From Vibrio fortis (GTDB lineage: Bacteria > Pseudomonadota > Gammaproteobacteria > Enterobacterales > Vibrionaceae), in NCBI RefSeq assembly GCF_024347475.1, contig NZ_AP025488.1, positions 1-64,000 on the forward strand: DNA of 64,000 nucleotides, written 5' to 3'. Below are positions 49,716-58,019 of this stretch, piece after piece. The position numbers were made by a program, and so were the translations under genes. The notes beneath the pieces are model-generated. The model was not told the origin of the DNA, did no database searches, and saw only the letters and a list, made by a program, of their open reading frames with translations. How positions within the stretch are numbered: the first letter of the stretch is position 1; each line of letters begins with the position of its first letter.

Positions 49716-51543
49716 ATTTTAACCACTGGGGAGAGTTCCGATCTCTCCTCGCTAAAAATCGTTTTTGTAGCTCGAAAATTTCCTTTGCAGTGGTGTCTTC
49801 GCCATATTCTTCCTCTGACAACTGACGAAACTTATCCTTGTAGCTGCCGTTTGAAAATCGCTCTTTAATTGCTGATATATTGAACAGCTCATTTCCTGTT
49901 GCGACTTCCCATACAAGCTCTTCGGGAGTATCAGCGCTCATGAACTGAAATTTTTCATGGAATACATTCAGCATTCGCAGCTTAAACTCTAACTTCTGCT
50001 CACTGTTATCGGCATTTCCACCGTTTAGAGGCAGTGCGAAAGAGCTACCACATTTGCTAGTCTGTTCTCGTATAGTAGTGTCTATATTGCTGTACTCAGT
50101 TTCAGGTATGTTCTCTCGCATGACTTGGTGACATAAGGTGCCTTCTTCTAACTCTCTTTCGAAGTCTCCAACTTCATGACTTCTCACACATCGCCTCATA
50201 TCACCATCTAAAAACACCATGTCATTAGTAGATGTTTCCGATGCAGTGAAATGAACGAGTAAGTTATTTACTATAGTATCGGCACCACCAGGGTATGGGA
50301 TAATTTCTATGGACTGCAATATTTCCCTGTCTATCTCTTTAATGGCTTCAGTAACCGCAGCTTTTGCTAAAATGTCCTCTACATATATCTTCCGCTTACT
50401 GCTGTGGATTTCAGATCCTAGCCTAATAAATGACTGTTCTGGAGAGCAACTATTCATGACACTATATGAGTCAGAGCTTTCATCGTATTGAAATAGCTTT
50501 ACAGCTTTATTCGGTAGGCCTTGAACAAAGTGTTCAGAATGGGTGGACATGATTACTTGGCAACCTGCTGTAACGATAACGTGAAATAGCAACTCTCTCA
50601 GTGCTCTCTGAGCTCCTGGATGCAAAGAAACTTCTGGTTCGTCCAACAAAATTAGTGAACTATTTTCGGCTCTGAGCACTTTAACAACGCAATTTACAAC
50701 AGAGACCTCACCACTACCAGCGACTGCCTCACTATAACTTGAATCTGGCTTAGTAAAGATTATGGAGTATCCCTTATTGTTGAATAGATCGTGCTCTACG
50801 ATTTTTGCAGCTACATAATTCTTACCAAGAATGCGGTTAACCCATTCTAGCTCGATGGTAGATAGATGGTCGGCTTTGTAGGTAGAACGGCCATGCCAAG
50901 TTCTAGGAGTCGTTGAACCCTCGAGTTGAGCTATATGTTTTTTCAGTACTTTCGACCGTTTTCTCAAAAAAGCTTGCTTAGAGTTTATTGAGTTGCTTTT
51001 CGTATATGTTCCAAAGTAAAAAAACTTATCAAAAGAACTTAGCTCAGCTCGAAAATCTATATAGACCACGTTTTTTTGCATCTTTTTCCAGCGAGTAGCA
51101 TTTCTAAGTCCCTCCAAACGAGAAGGAAAAGAGGTAGGCATTGGCTCCATCCCATCCCTGATCATTGGTCTAGCCGTTTCCCAGTAATCTGGATCATTTG
51201 CCCTTTTGGTTCGTTTTTGAGCAATTTCTACTGATTCGCTATAGCCTTGAGGTTTGTATTTGTAGATATATCGATATGCTTCTCCTCCACTTTCTTCTAT
51301 TGGGTCAATAGCAGTTGAAAACCAATAGTGAGCAACGTTATAAGTCGCTGGACATCCGTAAAGAGCCTGCAAAGTGGAAGACTTCCCTGAACCATTTGGG
51401 CCAACCAATGCTGTAAATGGAAAGTCTAGGTCGATCTTTGTTCCAGGTTTGAGTTTTTTAAAAAACGGGAATCTAATCTGCTGAATATAGTTCTGAAAAG
51501 AGTTAATAGCGCGACGTTCTACTCTAGGAAGTAAACTTTCCAT
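49654..51543 (-). CDS. OLD-like AAA ATPase with C-terminal Toprim domain
   Basis: 629 residues. Walker A GPNGSGKSS (48-56), a signature-like GSGEVSVV, Walker B LILLDEPEVSLH (~300) and H-loop STHSEHF (~333) make an ABC/SMC-type ATPase interrupted by a long insert. A Toprim-like domain follows: glutamate in IYVEDILAKAAV (~388), YPGGADT, and the D-x-D in VFLDGDMRR (~447). OLD nucleases with this order act in phage defence (P2 Old, Gabija GajA and others). No GajB-type helicase is adjacent. Its end overlaps the methyltransferase by 62 bp tail to tail. Confidence 0.87.
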   Translation of the reverse strand: MESLLPRVERRAINSFQNYIQQIRFPFFKKLKPGTKIDLDFPFTALVGPNGSGKSSTLQALYGCPATYNVAHYWFSTAIDPIEESGGEAYRYIYKYKPQGYSESVEIAQKRTKRANDPDYWETARPMIRDGMEPMPTSFPSRLEGLRNATRWKKMQKNVVYIDFRAELSSFDKFFYFGTYTKSNSINSKQAFLRKRSKVLKKHIAQLEGSTTPRTWHGRSTYKADHLSTIELEWVNRILGKNYVAAKIVEHDLFNNKGYSIIFTKPDSSYSEAVAGSGEVSVVNCVVKVLRAENSSLILLDEPEVSLHPGAQRALRELLFHVIVTAGCQVIMSTHSEHFVQGLPNKAVKLFQYDESSDSYSVMNSCSPEQSFIRLGSEIHSSKRKIYVEDILAKAAVTEAIKEIDREILQSIEIIPYPGGADTIVNNLLVHFTASETSTNDMVFLDGDMRRCVRSHEVGDFERELEEGTLCHQVMRENIPETEYSNIDTTIREQTSKCGSSFALPLNGGNADNSEQKLEFKLRMLNVFHEKFQFMSADTPEELVWEVATGNELFNISAIKERFSNGSYKDKFRQLSEEEYGEDTTAKEIFELQKRFLARRDRNSPQWLKFKESVRLLIQVEDLSLQAAS

Positions 51544-51722
51544 TTTACGGTTTATCTCTCGTGTATAGGCAATCAGTATTGAGAATGATAAATATCATAC
51601 ACTCTCTTGCTGATAATCGTTGGACATCAATTAGTTAAATAGTTTACTACTTAATTACTAATGACACTAGTTGTACATTATTGATTCAACTCACTTTGCA
51701 TGTATCCCATCCATCCTGTTTA

Positions 51723-52433
51723 CTATCTTTCGTTCTCACTTAACGCAGAATCCAGCTTCACTTTCACAGATGTATGCTCATTTTGCAGTGCTGATAACTG
51801 TTCGTTAATACCTTGGTAAGTCCCTTGAAGTATTTCGTACTTATCGGTAATTGAGTTCAAATTACTTGTAAGTTTAAGGTTGTGCTGAAGTAAATCCGAG
51901 TGGCTTTGCCGTGATTCAGCCAGCTTACATTCTAGTTCTTCAATTTTATCTTCAAGTTGTTCTTTTTCCACAACTTGTTTCTTAAGCCGTTCTTCAATAT
52001 CAGCAAAGTCGGCTTCAGCTTGCTCCTTAGCTCTATATGTTAGATTGTACTTTGCGTCGAGATCTCTGACACGAATAGCCATCATGGTTTCATAATGCTC
52101 GTGCGCCTTGTTATTCAAAGCAGTCGTCATATCACGCATTACTTTGCAAAGCTCTTCCTCCCGCTTAGCTAAAAGTCCCTGCAACTCCACTGGAAGGTCA
52201 TATGACAGAAAAGCAAGGGTAGCTTCACACTCTTTATAGTCTTGCGCATTACGGGCTTCAACAGAGATATGTCCACCTTGTATGAGACGATCTAAATCCG
52301 CTTGAATAGTAGAAATTCTTCCTCTGCCAAGCGCTTCCTTGATGTACCAGCCCGAAGGCTTCTTTCCTTTACTGATCAATTGAGTCGCAATGTTGATGAT
52401 ATCGTCATCCGTATATGATTTTGGTCTAGCCAT
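51723..52433 (-). CDS. KfrA-like DNA-binding coiled-coil protein
   Basis: 236 residues. The N-terminal ~80 form the helix-turn-helix "plasmid replication region DNA-binding" domain of KfrA (YTDDDIINIATQLISKGKKP, GRGRISTIQADLDRL). The rest (about 90-235) is a nearly continuous coiled coil. KfrA of IncP plasmids is an autorepressor that helps plasmid maintenance and partition. Its presence on an integrated element suggests a role in keeping the excised form. Tandem and inverted repeats stand directly upstream. Confidence 0.83.
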   Translation of the reverse strand: MARPKSYTDDDIINIATQLISKGKKPSGWYIKEALGRGRISTIQADLDRLIQGGHISVEARNAQDYKECEATLAFLSYDLPVELQGLLAKREEELCKVMRDMTTALNNKAHEHYETMMAIRVRDLDAKYNLTYRAKEQAEADFADIEERLKKQVVEKEQLEDKIEELECKLAESRQSHSDLLQHNLKLTSNLNSITDKYEILQGTYQGINEQLSALQNEHTSVKVKLDSALSENER

Positions 52434-52460
52434 TTTTCACCTGTTTTTAGTTATCATTTT

Positions 52461-52517
52461 TAGGTTAGTTAGTTAGTTAGTTAGTGAAGTAAGTTAGTCA
52501 CGTTAACTAACTTACTT
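52461..52517. repeat. Tandem GTTA repeats and 12-bp inverted repeat upstream of the KfrA-like gene
   Basis: Five tandem GTTA units begin near 52463. Then AAGTAAGTTAGT (52487-52498) is mirrored exactly by ACTAACTTACTT (52506-52517) across 7 nt, with the same TTAG core. The right arm covers the relaxase stop codon. This matches the repeat-rich autoregulatory sites of KfrA proteins; it could also be a terminator or a replication/partition site. Confidence 0.65.
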
Positions 52518-54002
52518 ATCTATTGAAGCTTCGGCTTCAATTGCAGTATTGGCCTTTTTAATAGCCTTAATTTCTCTGGTAACCCCTTGCGCTACCGAAG
52601 GAGGAAGCTCTAACGCGGCACTGAAAGCGGACTCAAGATACTCGGCTTGTTTTTTTGCCACTTTGTTGTCACGCGCATTGATAGCTAGTAGCACTTTCTT
52701 GAACACACTGACCAACCTCGGAACGATAGCGTCAGTTAGCTCTAGAGCCAGTTGGGATAACCTTGATTGTTGATCTTTAAGCTCTGTTATCTCAGTGGTT
52801 ACTGTATCTTTTTCAACTTGAAGCTCACTAAGGTTGACCTGCACTTGAGCCACGTCATTGAGTAACTTGTCAAAGTTATCTTTTAAGGAATGAGTGTTTT
52901 CTACTAGCTCATTGTATTGCTGTTCTGCTGAATGAACCTTTGCTTGAACCAACTCAAGTTGGTGCGTGTAGTAGTTATGGCTTCGAGCAGACTTAGGCAA
53001 GTTTGCTTCCTTGTCTATCTTCTTGCGCTGCGCGGATTTTCGCTCTGCTTCAGGAGCAAATTCAGCTTTTAGCCCCTTGTTTTTAAAAAGGTGCTCATTG
53101 GCAAAATCAAGCATCATACGTTGATGGTAATGACCAAACTTTTGACTGAGCTTCCTGGTAAGCTTGCCATCCTCGGGAAGCAACGCTTCGCTGCGGTGGT
53201 TTTCACGAATATACTCATTAACGATGTTAATCTGAGTTTTCCTCAAGTCATATTCACCAGTTTGGTTGTTCCTACCCGAGATAAAGTAGTGAGTATGTGC
53301 TCCAGTATTGACATCAACATTTCGCTCATCATCATGTCCAATAATTGCTTGAATATCATAAGCAGGATAATGGTGCTTCAAAAACTCACGCGTAAATGAA
53401 ATGTATTCTTCAAGCGTTATGGTGTCGTTGCCAACGTTCCATTGATGCGGAACTTTAAAGATGCCTTCTTGCATAAATACATTGTTCGCTGCTGGTCGCT
53501 TCTGCAACTGGTTATAAGCATTCAGATACGTTTCTAGCATCTTGATGCGTTGCTTTTTCCGCTGCATTTTCAGCTTTTTAAATTGCTCGATACGTGAGTA
53601 GGGCACATGCCCTTTTGCGTTTAAGACTGCTTGCAAAAACTCCGCAGCCTCGGTATTTCCTTTGGTTGTTTCACTCTTAATGGCGTTGTTCATTTTGAGG
53701 CGATACTGCCGCTGCTGAGTTTGCAATTTCGATTGATTGCGAATTTTTGGCTGCGGTGCCAACTGATACAACAGCTCTAAACGCTCATCTTCGGGCAATG
53801 AGTGCAAGGGTAAAACCTTTGACCCTAGCCAAATTAAGTTGGTATCTGCCAGCTCCTCATTCCACTCTAACCGCTTAGAGTCATTAACAGCGGTGGGTGG
53901 TGCAATACGTAATGAGTGAGCTAGAGAGTGTTCGCACTTAACTCGATCAACTGGTTTTGATGTGAAGTTAAAGCGTCGATGAAAGAATCGAATTTCCTTC
54001 AT
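52512..54002 (-). CDS. MobV-like HUH relaxase (mobilization protein)
   Basis: About 496 residues. Residues ~222-240 read IIGHDDERNVDV then GAHTHYFISG: H-D-D-E with a downstream H-x-H is the MobV/Pre relaxase metal motif pattern. The N-terminal ~200 residues are basic, and the C-terminal ~160 form a long coiled coil (HSAEQQYNELV onward), also seen in Mob proteins. A relaxase nicks oriT to start transfer by a helper conjugation system. I start at the ATG at 54002; its ribosome site GGGGGTG is buried in a UUCG hairpin that overlaps the upstream stop. No exact family match was made, so relaxase is the best but not certain call. Confidence 0.72.
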   Translation of the reverse strand: MKEIRFFHRRFNFTSKPVDRVKCEHSLAHSLRIAPPTAVNDSKRLEWNEELADTNLIWLGSKVLPLHSLPEDERLELLYQLAPQPKIRNQSKLQTQQRQYRLKMNNAIKSETTKGNTEAAEFLQAVLNAKGHVPYSRIEQFKKLKMQRKKQRIKMLETYLNAYNQLQKRPAANNVFMQEGIFKVPHQWNVGNDTITLEEYISFTREFLKHHYPAYDIQAIIGHDDERNVDVNTGAHTHYFISGRNNQTGEYDLRKTQINIVNEYIRENHRSEALLPEDGKLTRKLSQKFGHYHQRMMLDFANEHLFKNKGLKAEFAPEAERKSAQRKKIDKEANLPKSARSHNYYTHQLELVQAKVHSAEQQYNELVENTHSLKDNFDKLLNDVAQVQVNLSELQVEKDTVTTEITELKDQQSRLSQLALELTDAIVPRLVSVFKKVLLAINARDNKVAKKQAEYLESAFSAALELPPSVAQGVTREIKAIKKANTAIEAEASIDK

Positions 54003-54004
54003 AG

Positions 54005-54223
54005 TCACCCCCGAAGGGGTGAGTATGGTAGAGAGTCAAGAGAGCCATCTCTTGCCCGCAGCTCACGTTCATCTTTTTGGAACAAAAAGTGTGACGGGAG
54101 CGCAGCGGGTTGCTTTGTCATCTCACTTTCAAAGTGGATGACTTTGGCACCAATAGTGCCATTCATGGCAGTGAAACTGCCATGGCTGACAACGCAAATG
54201 CCAATGGTGGCGATAGCTATCAT
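54005..54223 (-). CDS. Small hypothetical protein coupled to the relaxase
   Basis: 72 residues. Its ATG overlaps the recombinase stop by 4 bp and its TGA lies 3 nt before the relaxase ATG, so three genes are chained. The N-terminal part is hydrophobic (MIAIATIGICVVSHGSF), and its last codons (PYSPLRG) form the UUCG hairpin. No family recognised. It may act mainly as a leader that opens the hairpin for the relaxase. Confidence 0.5.
   Translation of the reverse strand: MIAIATIGICVVSHGSFTAMNGTIGAKVIHFESEMTKQPAALPSHFLFQKDERELRARDGSLDSLPYSPLRG
54006..54021 (-). promoter_or_regulatory. UUCG-tetraloop hairpin covering the relaxase ribosome binding site
   Basis: On the transcript CACCCC pairs with GGGGTG around a UUCG tetraloop, an exceptionally stable fold. 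The GGGGGTG arm is the Shine-Dalgarno for the ATG at 54002. Ribosomes finishing the upstream small ORF would melt it, so relaxase translation would be coupled to that ORF. Confidence 0.65.
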
Positions 54224-55317
54224 GGCTGGCTCCCAACTAGCGTTTGCACAAGTGTAAGCAGCTCGGGTTTAGCTTGTAACGCTTGAATCAAAGCTACGAA
54301 CTCAGATGGAATTTCTGTCACAGACACAGGCTCAGATACTTTCATATCAAACGTGCTAGACAGGTTCCTTGCCGACGCACTTGCATAATCGGGGGAGTCT
54401 ACCGCTATCCATTTGCCGTAATGCTTATCGACCATCGCGGTATCGCTATGGCCCATTTGACGTGCAATCCACTCTTTAGAAATACCTGCCGTCAGGTTTT
54501 GGCTGGCAAAGGTATGTCGAAGTTGACCTGCGCCACGGTGTTGAACACCAGCCTTTTCTAAAAATGGTTTGAAAAAGGTTTTATTAAACTGCGCTGCGTG
54601 AATGAAAGGGGCATCAGTTTGACTGTTGTAAAATACAAACTGTAAGTGTTCTTTGATACGACTTTTGTTATCACTTTGCAGTACCGAGATTTCACAAGTT
54701 GCCTTGTCACCTGTCAACTTAAGTTGCTTTTTCAGCACTTGAATAGCCAACTCATTGAGCTCGACTTTCCTGCTTGACTCTTCAGTTTTCGGTGTTTTGT
54801 AATCGCTAAGCACCTTCGCTCGACGGACAAACATTTCCTTGCGCTTAAAGTCTATATCTTCCCAAGTTAGTGCAATCAGTTCACTAATCCGAACACCAGT
54901 CAGAACGTTCAACATGAGCGCATGCTTGCCATGTAGACACCCATGAGCACTGTGAAGGCTGTTCAGTTCCGCTTTAGAGAAAGGTTTCGGTTCAACTTTG
55001 CACGCTTTAAAGTTCTTGACGTCTAACATTGGGCTAACACCAATGGCACCATCATTGACAGCGTGTTTAAAAATACCTCGCAGCACAGTCATGAACTCAT
55101 TGATTGTTTTGTTCGCGTAACGTTCGTGAAGGTCGTCAAATAAATCTAGAATGTCGCTATGACAAATGTCCGAGATTAGTGTCTCACTAAAGTAGCGCTT
55201 CAGGGTGCTCGCTTTGCACTTGTTGTTAACAAGAGTTGATGGAGCAACTCTGAATTTGCGGCTTTTAATGAATTTATCGGCGTAATCTGTGAATGTATTT
55301 TGGTTCCTGTTTTCCAT
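54220..55317 (-). CDS. Tyrosine-type site-specific recombinase (first integrase)
   Basis: 365 residues with a SAM-like N-terminal domain (about 7-95) and a catalytic domain holding the Arg in TGVRISELIALTWEDI, His-x-x-Arg in QLRHTFASQNL, His in MGHSDTAM and the nucleophile Tyr in HYGKW. It is a full-length integrase of the XerC/phage type and differs clearly from the one next to the tRNA. It heads the recombinase–small ORF–relaxase chain. An ancestral element integrase or a cassette-style recombinase are both possible. Confidence 0.9.
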   Translation of the reverse strand: MENRNQNTFTDYADKFIKSRKFRVAPSTLVNNKCKASTLKRYFSETLISDICHSDILDLFDDLHERYANKTINEFMTVLRGIFKHAVNDGAIGVSPMLDVKNFKACKVEPKPFSKAELNSLHSAHGCLHGKHALMLNVLTGVRISELIALTWEDIDFKRKEMFVRRAKVLSDYKTPKTEESSRKVELNELAIQVLKKQLKLTGDKATCEISVLQSDNKSRIKEHLQFVFYNSQTDAPFIHAAQFNKTFFKPFLEKAGVQHRGAGQLRHTFASQNLTAGISKEWIARQMGHSDTAMVDKHYGKWIAVDSPDYASASARNLSSTFDMKVSEPVSVTEIPSEFVALIQALQAKPELLTLVQTLVGSQP

Positions 55318-55469
55318 TTATCTCAACTTGGCAGCTTCTGCTGCTCTTCTATTTGAGAGCATCATAAGCATGAAAATCAGAAAGAACAAATTAACAAAGT
55401 CTAATAATATTAGTTACTTATTATAAATTTAGGGCACTTTCTTTCCTAATCAATCAGTTAAGAATTGAC

Positions 55470-55507
55470 TTTTTTTTCAAAAAAAATGGAAGGCAGTACT
55501 GCCTTCC
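55470..55507 (-). terminator. Perfect 20-bp palindrome terminator
   Basis: GGAAGGCAGT and its mirror ACTGCCTTCC (55488-55507) form a perfect stem. On the reverse strand it is followed by ATTTTTTTT. It ends the transcript of the unknown gene pair and the small ORF. Confidence 0.8.
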
Positions 55508-55563
55508 AGTGGTTGAACTTCAAGAGGTGTAACAGCTGTTCTCTTTGAGGGTAAACCGACCGA

Positions 55564-55746
55564 TTAAACTTTTCTTGCTGCTTTACTGACATGTTCTGCA
55601 AACCTCTCAGCTTCTTGTTCAGAATATGATTTGCACTTCTTTCGAAACTTTACTGGTTTAGATAATTCCTCTCCTTCGACCTCCTAGGTGAAGTTTTCAG
55701 TACAAGCTACTTTCAAATGTTTCGATTGATTATGAGTGTTCTTCAT
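55564..55746 (-). pseudogene. Small ORF interrupted by an in-frame amber codon
   Basis: From the ATG at 55746 the frame runs 20 codons (MKNTHNQSKHLKVACTENFT), meets TAG at 55686-55684, then continues 39 codons to a TAA (…KPVKFRKKCKSYSEQEAERF…). Both halves have normal, charged composition, and no new start codon exists after the amber. It is either a recently inactivated small gene, a sequencing error or a readthrough product. No family recognised. Confidence 0.5.
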
Positions 55747-55803
55747 CGTTATAACCCTTAACGCATTCTTAATACCTTGTTTGTAATGTTCTACCAATTC
55801 TTC

Positions 55804-56961
55804 CTAGTGTCTTTTGACATAATTAGGGATTAGGTCGAGTAGGAATTCACTTGGTCTTCCATGAGTAAACAAAAGGATACTTCTCTTTAACTCCTTGCTT
55901 AGATCTGACACTGCATTCTCATACGCATCATTTACGGCGTAGTGCAGTGACATGTCGTCAGAATAAGGTTCTTTACTGTGTTGACTGATTAAGCCAACTT
56001 CAACTAGATACTGCATCACTAACAGGCATAATTTGTCGATATATTGATTGTTATGAGGTACATGGTACCTATGGGCAAAATCACTATACTGGTCTTCGAA
56101 AACATGCCAAAGACTGTAAACTGAAAAGTTGATTGCCTGCAAAGCTCGCAACCAATCCGAGTTCTGTTCTATACAAGGTGACTCACATTTTCCATGACTC
56201 GCATTTTGATAATGCTCCACTATGCTATCAGTGATTACACGGGTAAATTGATATTCCTCTCTTACGAATATAAGGATTAAGTGACAATCTCTTAGCTGGC
56301 GCAACTCGGGATAAATCTGAGCAGGTAATTCTTTTAGCTTTGGCGCAAGTTTGTATGCTTCGACGAGAATTTCGTTACATGCACTAGCCATGATTTGATA
56401 GGTATGTTTATCAAACGCAGAATGGCGTTCTTGTGCGGAGCTTGGCGTATAAGACCACGAGCAATTTACACTGCTCCAGCTACTAGGAACTTGAAGAGTT
56501 TCATTCGAGGGTAAGTACCATTTCAGCAGATAGTGTCCTGTTTGAGCTTTATTATCTTGCTCACTCGTCTGTAGAATAAATTGTATACCGATAGCATTTT
56601 GAAAAGTCATCGAAACTAGGCTCGGCTCTAAATCTAGTAACGAAGGTTTGATGGTACTGATTATCAAATTAACTAACTGCTTTTCGTTTAGAGCATACCC
56701 ACTAAAGACCTCAGTGAGTCGAGGCCAAAGCGTATTTTGGTAACGAGAATGCACAGGTTCAGATGTGTTTTTCCAATCTACTTGGACATCCTCATTTTGA
56801 TCTAGCTTCTTACGAATCTCTTCGGGTGAGAGGTTAAACAATGCATACGACAGCAGACGATCTTTCTCTCGAAAAGAAATATTAATATCAGTATTTCGCG
56901 CCAAGTATTCATCAAACGCTCTGATGAGATTGCAATAAGTAGATTTGTTACGTAAACGCAT
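55804..56961 (-). CDS. Unknown protein, second of a coupled island pair
   Basis: 385 residues, soluble. The N-terminal ~60 are basic and helical (MRLRNKSTYCNLIRAFDEYL, FNLSPEEIRKKLDQ), the middle beta-rich (residues ~100-190, with WYLPSNETLQVPSSWSS) and the C-terminal third helical. I see no Walker, nuclease, HTH or membrane motif. AGGAGG lies 5 nt before the ATG and overlaps the stop of the upstream gene, so the two proteins are probably made together in fixed ratio. Confidence 0.75.
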   Translation of the reverse strand: MRLRNKSTYCNLIRAFDEYLARNTDINISFREKDRLLSYALFNLSPEEIRKKLDQNEDVQVDWKNTSEPVHSRYQNTLWPRLTEVFSGYALNEKQLVNLIISTIKPSLLDLEPSLVSMTFQNAIGIQFILQTSEQDNKAQTGHYLLKWYLPSNETLQVPSSWSSVNCSWSYTPSSAQERHSAFDKHTYQIMASACNEILVEAYKLAPKLKELPAQIYPELRQLRDCHLILIFVREEYQFTRVITDSIVEHYQNASHGKCESPCIEQNSDWLRALQAINFSVYSLWHVFEDQYSDFAHRYHVPHNNQYIDKLCLLVMQYLVEVGLISQHSKEPYSDDMSLHYAVNDAYENAVSDLSKELKRSILLFTHGRPSEFLLDLIPNYVKRH

Positions 56962-56970
56962 AGCAGCCTC

Positions 56971-57738
56971 CTACAGCAAGACCAAGCTATCGATGGACTC
57001 TAGTCTCCTTGCTGCAAGTTCATACCTAACAGCAGCGTCCCACTTGTCATGGCCATTCTTGGTTATGAACATTGCGGTTAAGACCAATAACGCCTTTTCT
57101 ACAGAATTGAACCTATATGGCATACAAAGATATTCAGCATTATGGGAGAGAGTATTAATAGCCCAGTATGATTGACTATTTAAAGTTACCCTACAGATGC
57201 GGATTGGCTCACCAGATGAATCATATTGCCTGACAAGAGTAACTTTCGGGTTAGATATTGCATCTTTAGACGGAAAGGTCACGCGCTTTGGCTTTATTGT
57301 TCTGTGCTGAATTTCATTTAAGTATCCAAAAAAACTAATTAACTCATCGTGTGAACTAAACCCGAAGATGTCAGCCAGAATGTGTTTCATGAGACATGGC
57401 TTGAATGTATATTTTTTATTCCGTTTTAGATTGAAACAAATCTTTGTAGCTAGTGTTTCTATAGCCTCAACATTGGGTGGTAATTCTGTTTCAATCCGAA
57501 AATCAGACTGTGCAATCGCGCATCTAACAGCTACCGATACCGCTGCATAACTAGGCAATTTTCGAGTGATATGTTTGCACTTACTAAAGACTAAAAACCT
57601 AACTGCAACACAATGTATAAAATAATCCATCAGCGTTTGAGTGGGTAATTTATGGAGCTTGTAGCAACGGAGTATCGTCCAACTAAGCTCCTGACTTAGC
57701 ATATGTTTGATGGTTGTAGGGAAGGTAGTAATAGACAT
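56971..57738 (-). CDS. Unknown protein, first of a coupled island pair
   Basis: About 255 residues from the ATG at 57738 (GGAG 9 nt upstream); a GTG at 57753 is an alternative start. The N-terminal ~110 are helical and Cys/Arg rich, followed by HILADIFGFSSHDELISFFG, which looks like a DNA- or protein-binding helical unit, then a beta-rich C-terminal part. No catalytic motif is visible. It lies 9 bp before the 385-residue gene and about 280 bp after the tRNA-proximal integrase, on the same strand. Confidence 0.72.
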   Translation of the reverse strand: MSITTFPTTIKHMLSQELSWTILRCYKLHKLPTQTLMDYFIHCVAVRFLVFSKCKHITRKLPSYAAVSVAVRCAIAQSDFRIETELPPNVEAIETLATKICFNLKRNKKYTFKPCLMKHILADIFGFSSHDELISFFGYLNEIQHRTIKPKRVTFPSKDAISNPKVTLVRQYDSSGEPIRICRVTLNSQSYWAINTLSHNAEYLCMPYRFNSVEKALLVLTAMFITKNGHDKWDAAVRYELAARRLESIDSLVLL

Positions 57739-58019
57739 AGCAATCAACTCCACCCCTCATGATAGTTACAAGCTCTTTTTTGACATAAGGGGCACAGTTA
57801 ATTAAATACATGCGAATGAGCTCTGTTTGCGATAAAAGAGCAAACGCTATCAGCTGCCTCAAAGGGACTTAAACTGAACCGTACAGAGAACGTACTGAAA
57901 GGATAGGCAATTACATTTTCCATGTCAACGTACAAATGTAACAAACAATCCTTTAAAAACAATAATTTAAGTTATAATAATTAAGCTCACCAAGGCCAAG
58001 TAAGGAAAAGTAACTAACT

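Larger units (their letters stand above)
55318..55803. other. Region between the two halves of the island
   Basis: Holds the recombinase promoter region (AT-rich, 55320-55440), the perfect palindrome terminator (55470-55507) and the amber-interrupted small ORF (55564-55746). Nothing else is recognised. Confidence 0.5.

Noticed and set aside
49654..51543. Gabija-type system (GajA-like ATPase)
   Set aside because: The ATPase/Toprim order is similar, but no GajB-like UvrD helicase gene is adjacent; the neighbour is a C5 methylase.
52461..52490. Tandem GTTA units as a CRISPR or true iteron origin
   Set aside because: Tetranucleotide units without spacers are not CRISPR, and no replication initiator gene is present; kept as a likely KfrA site only.
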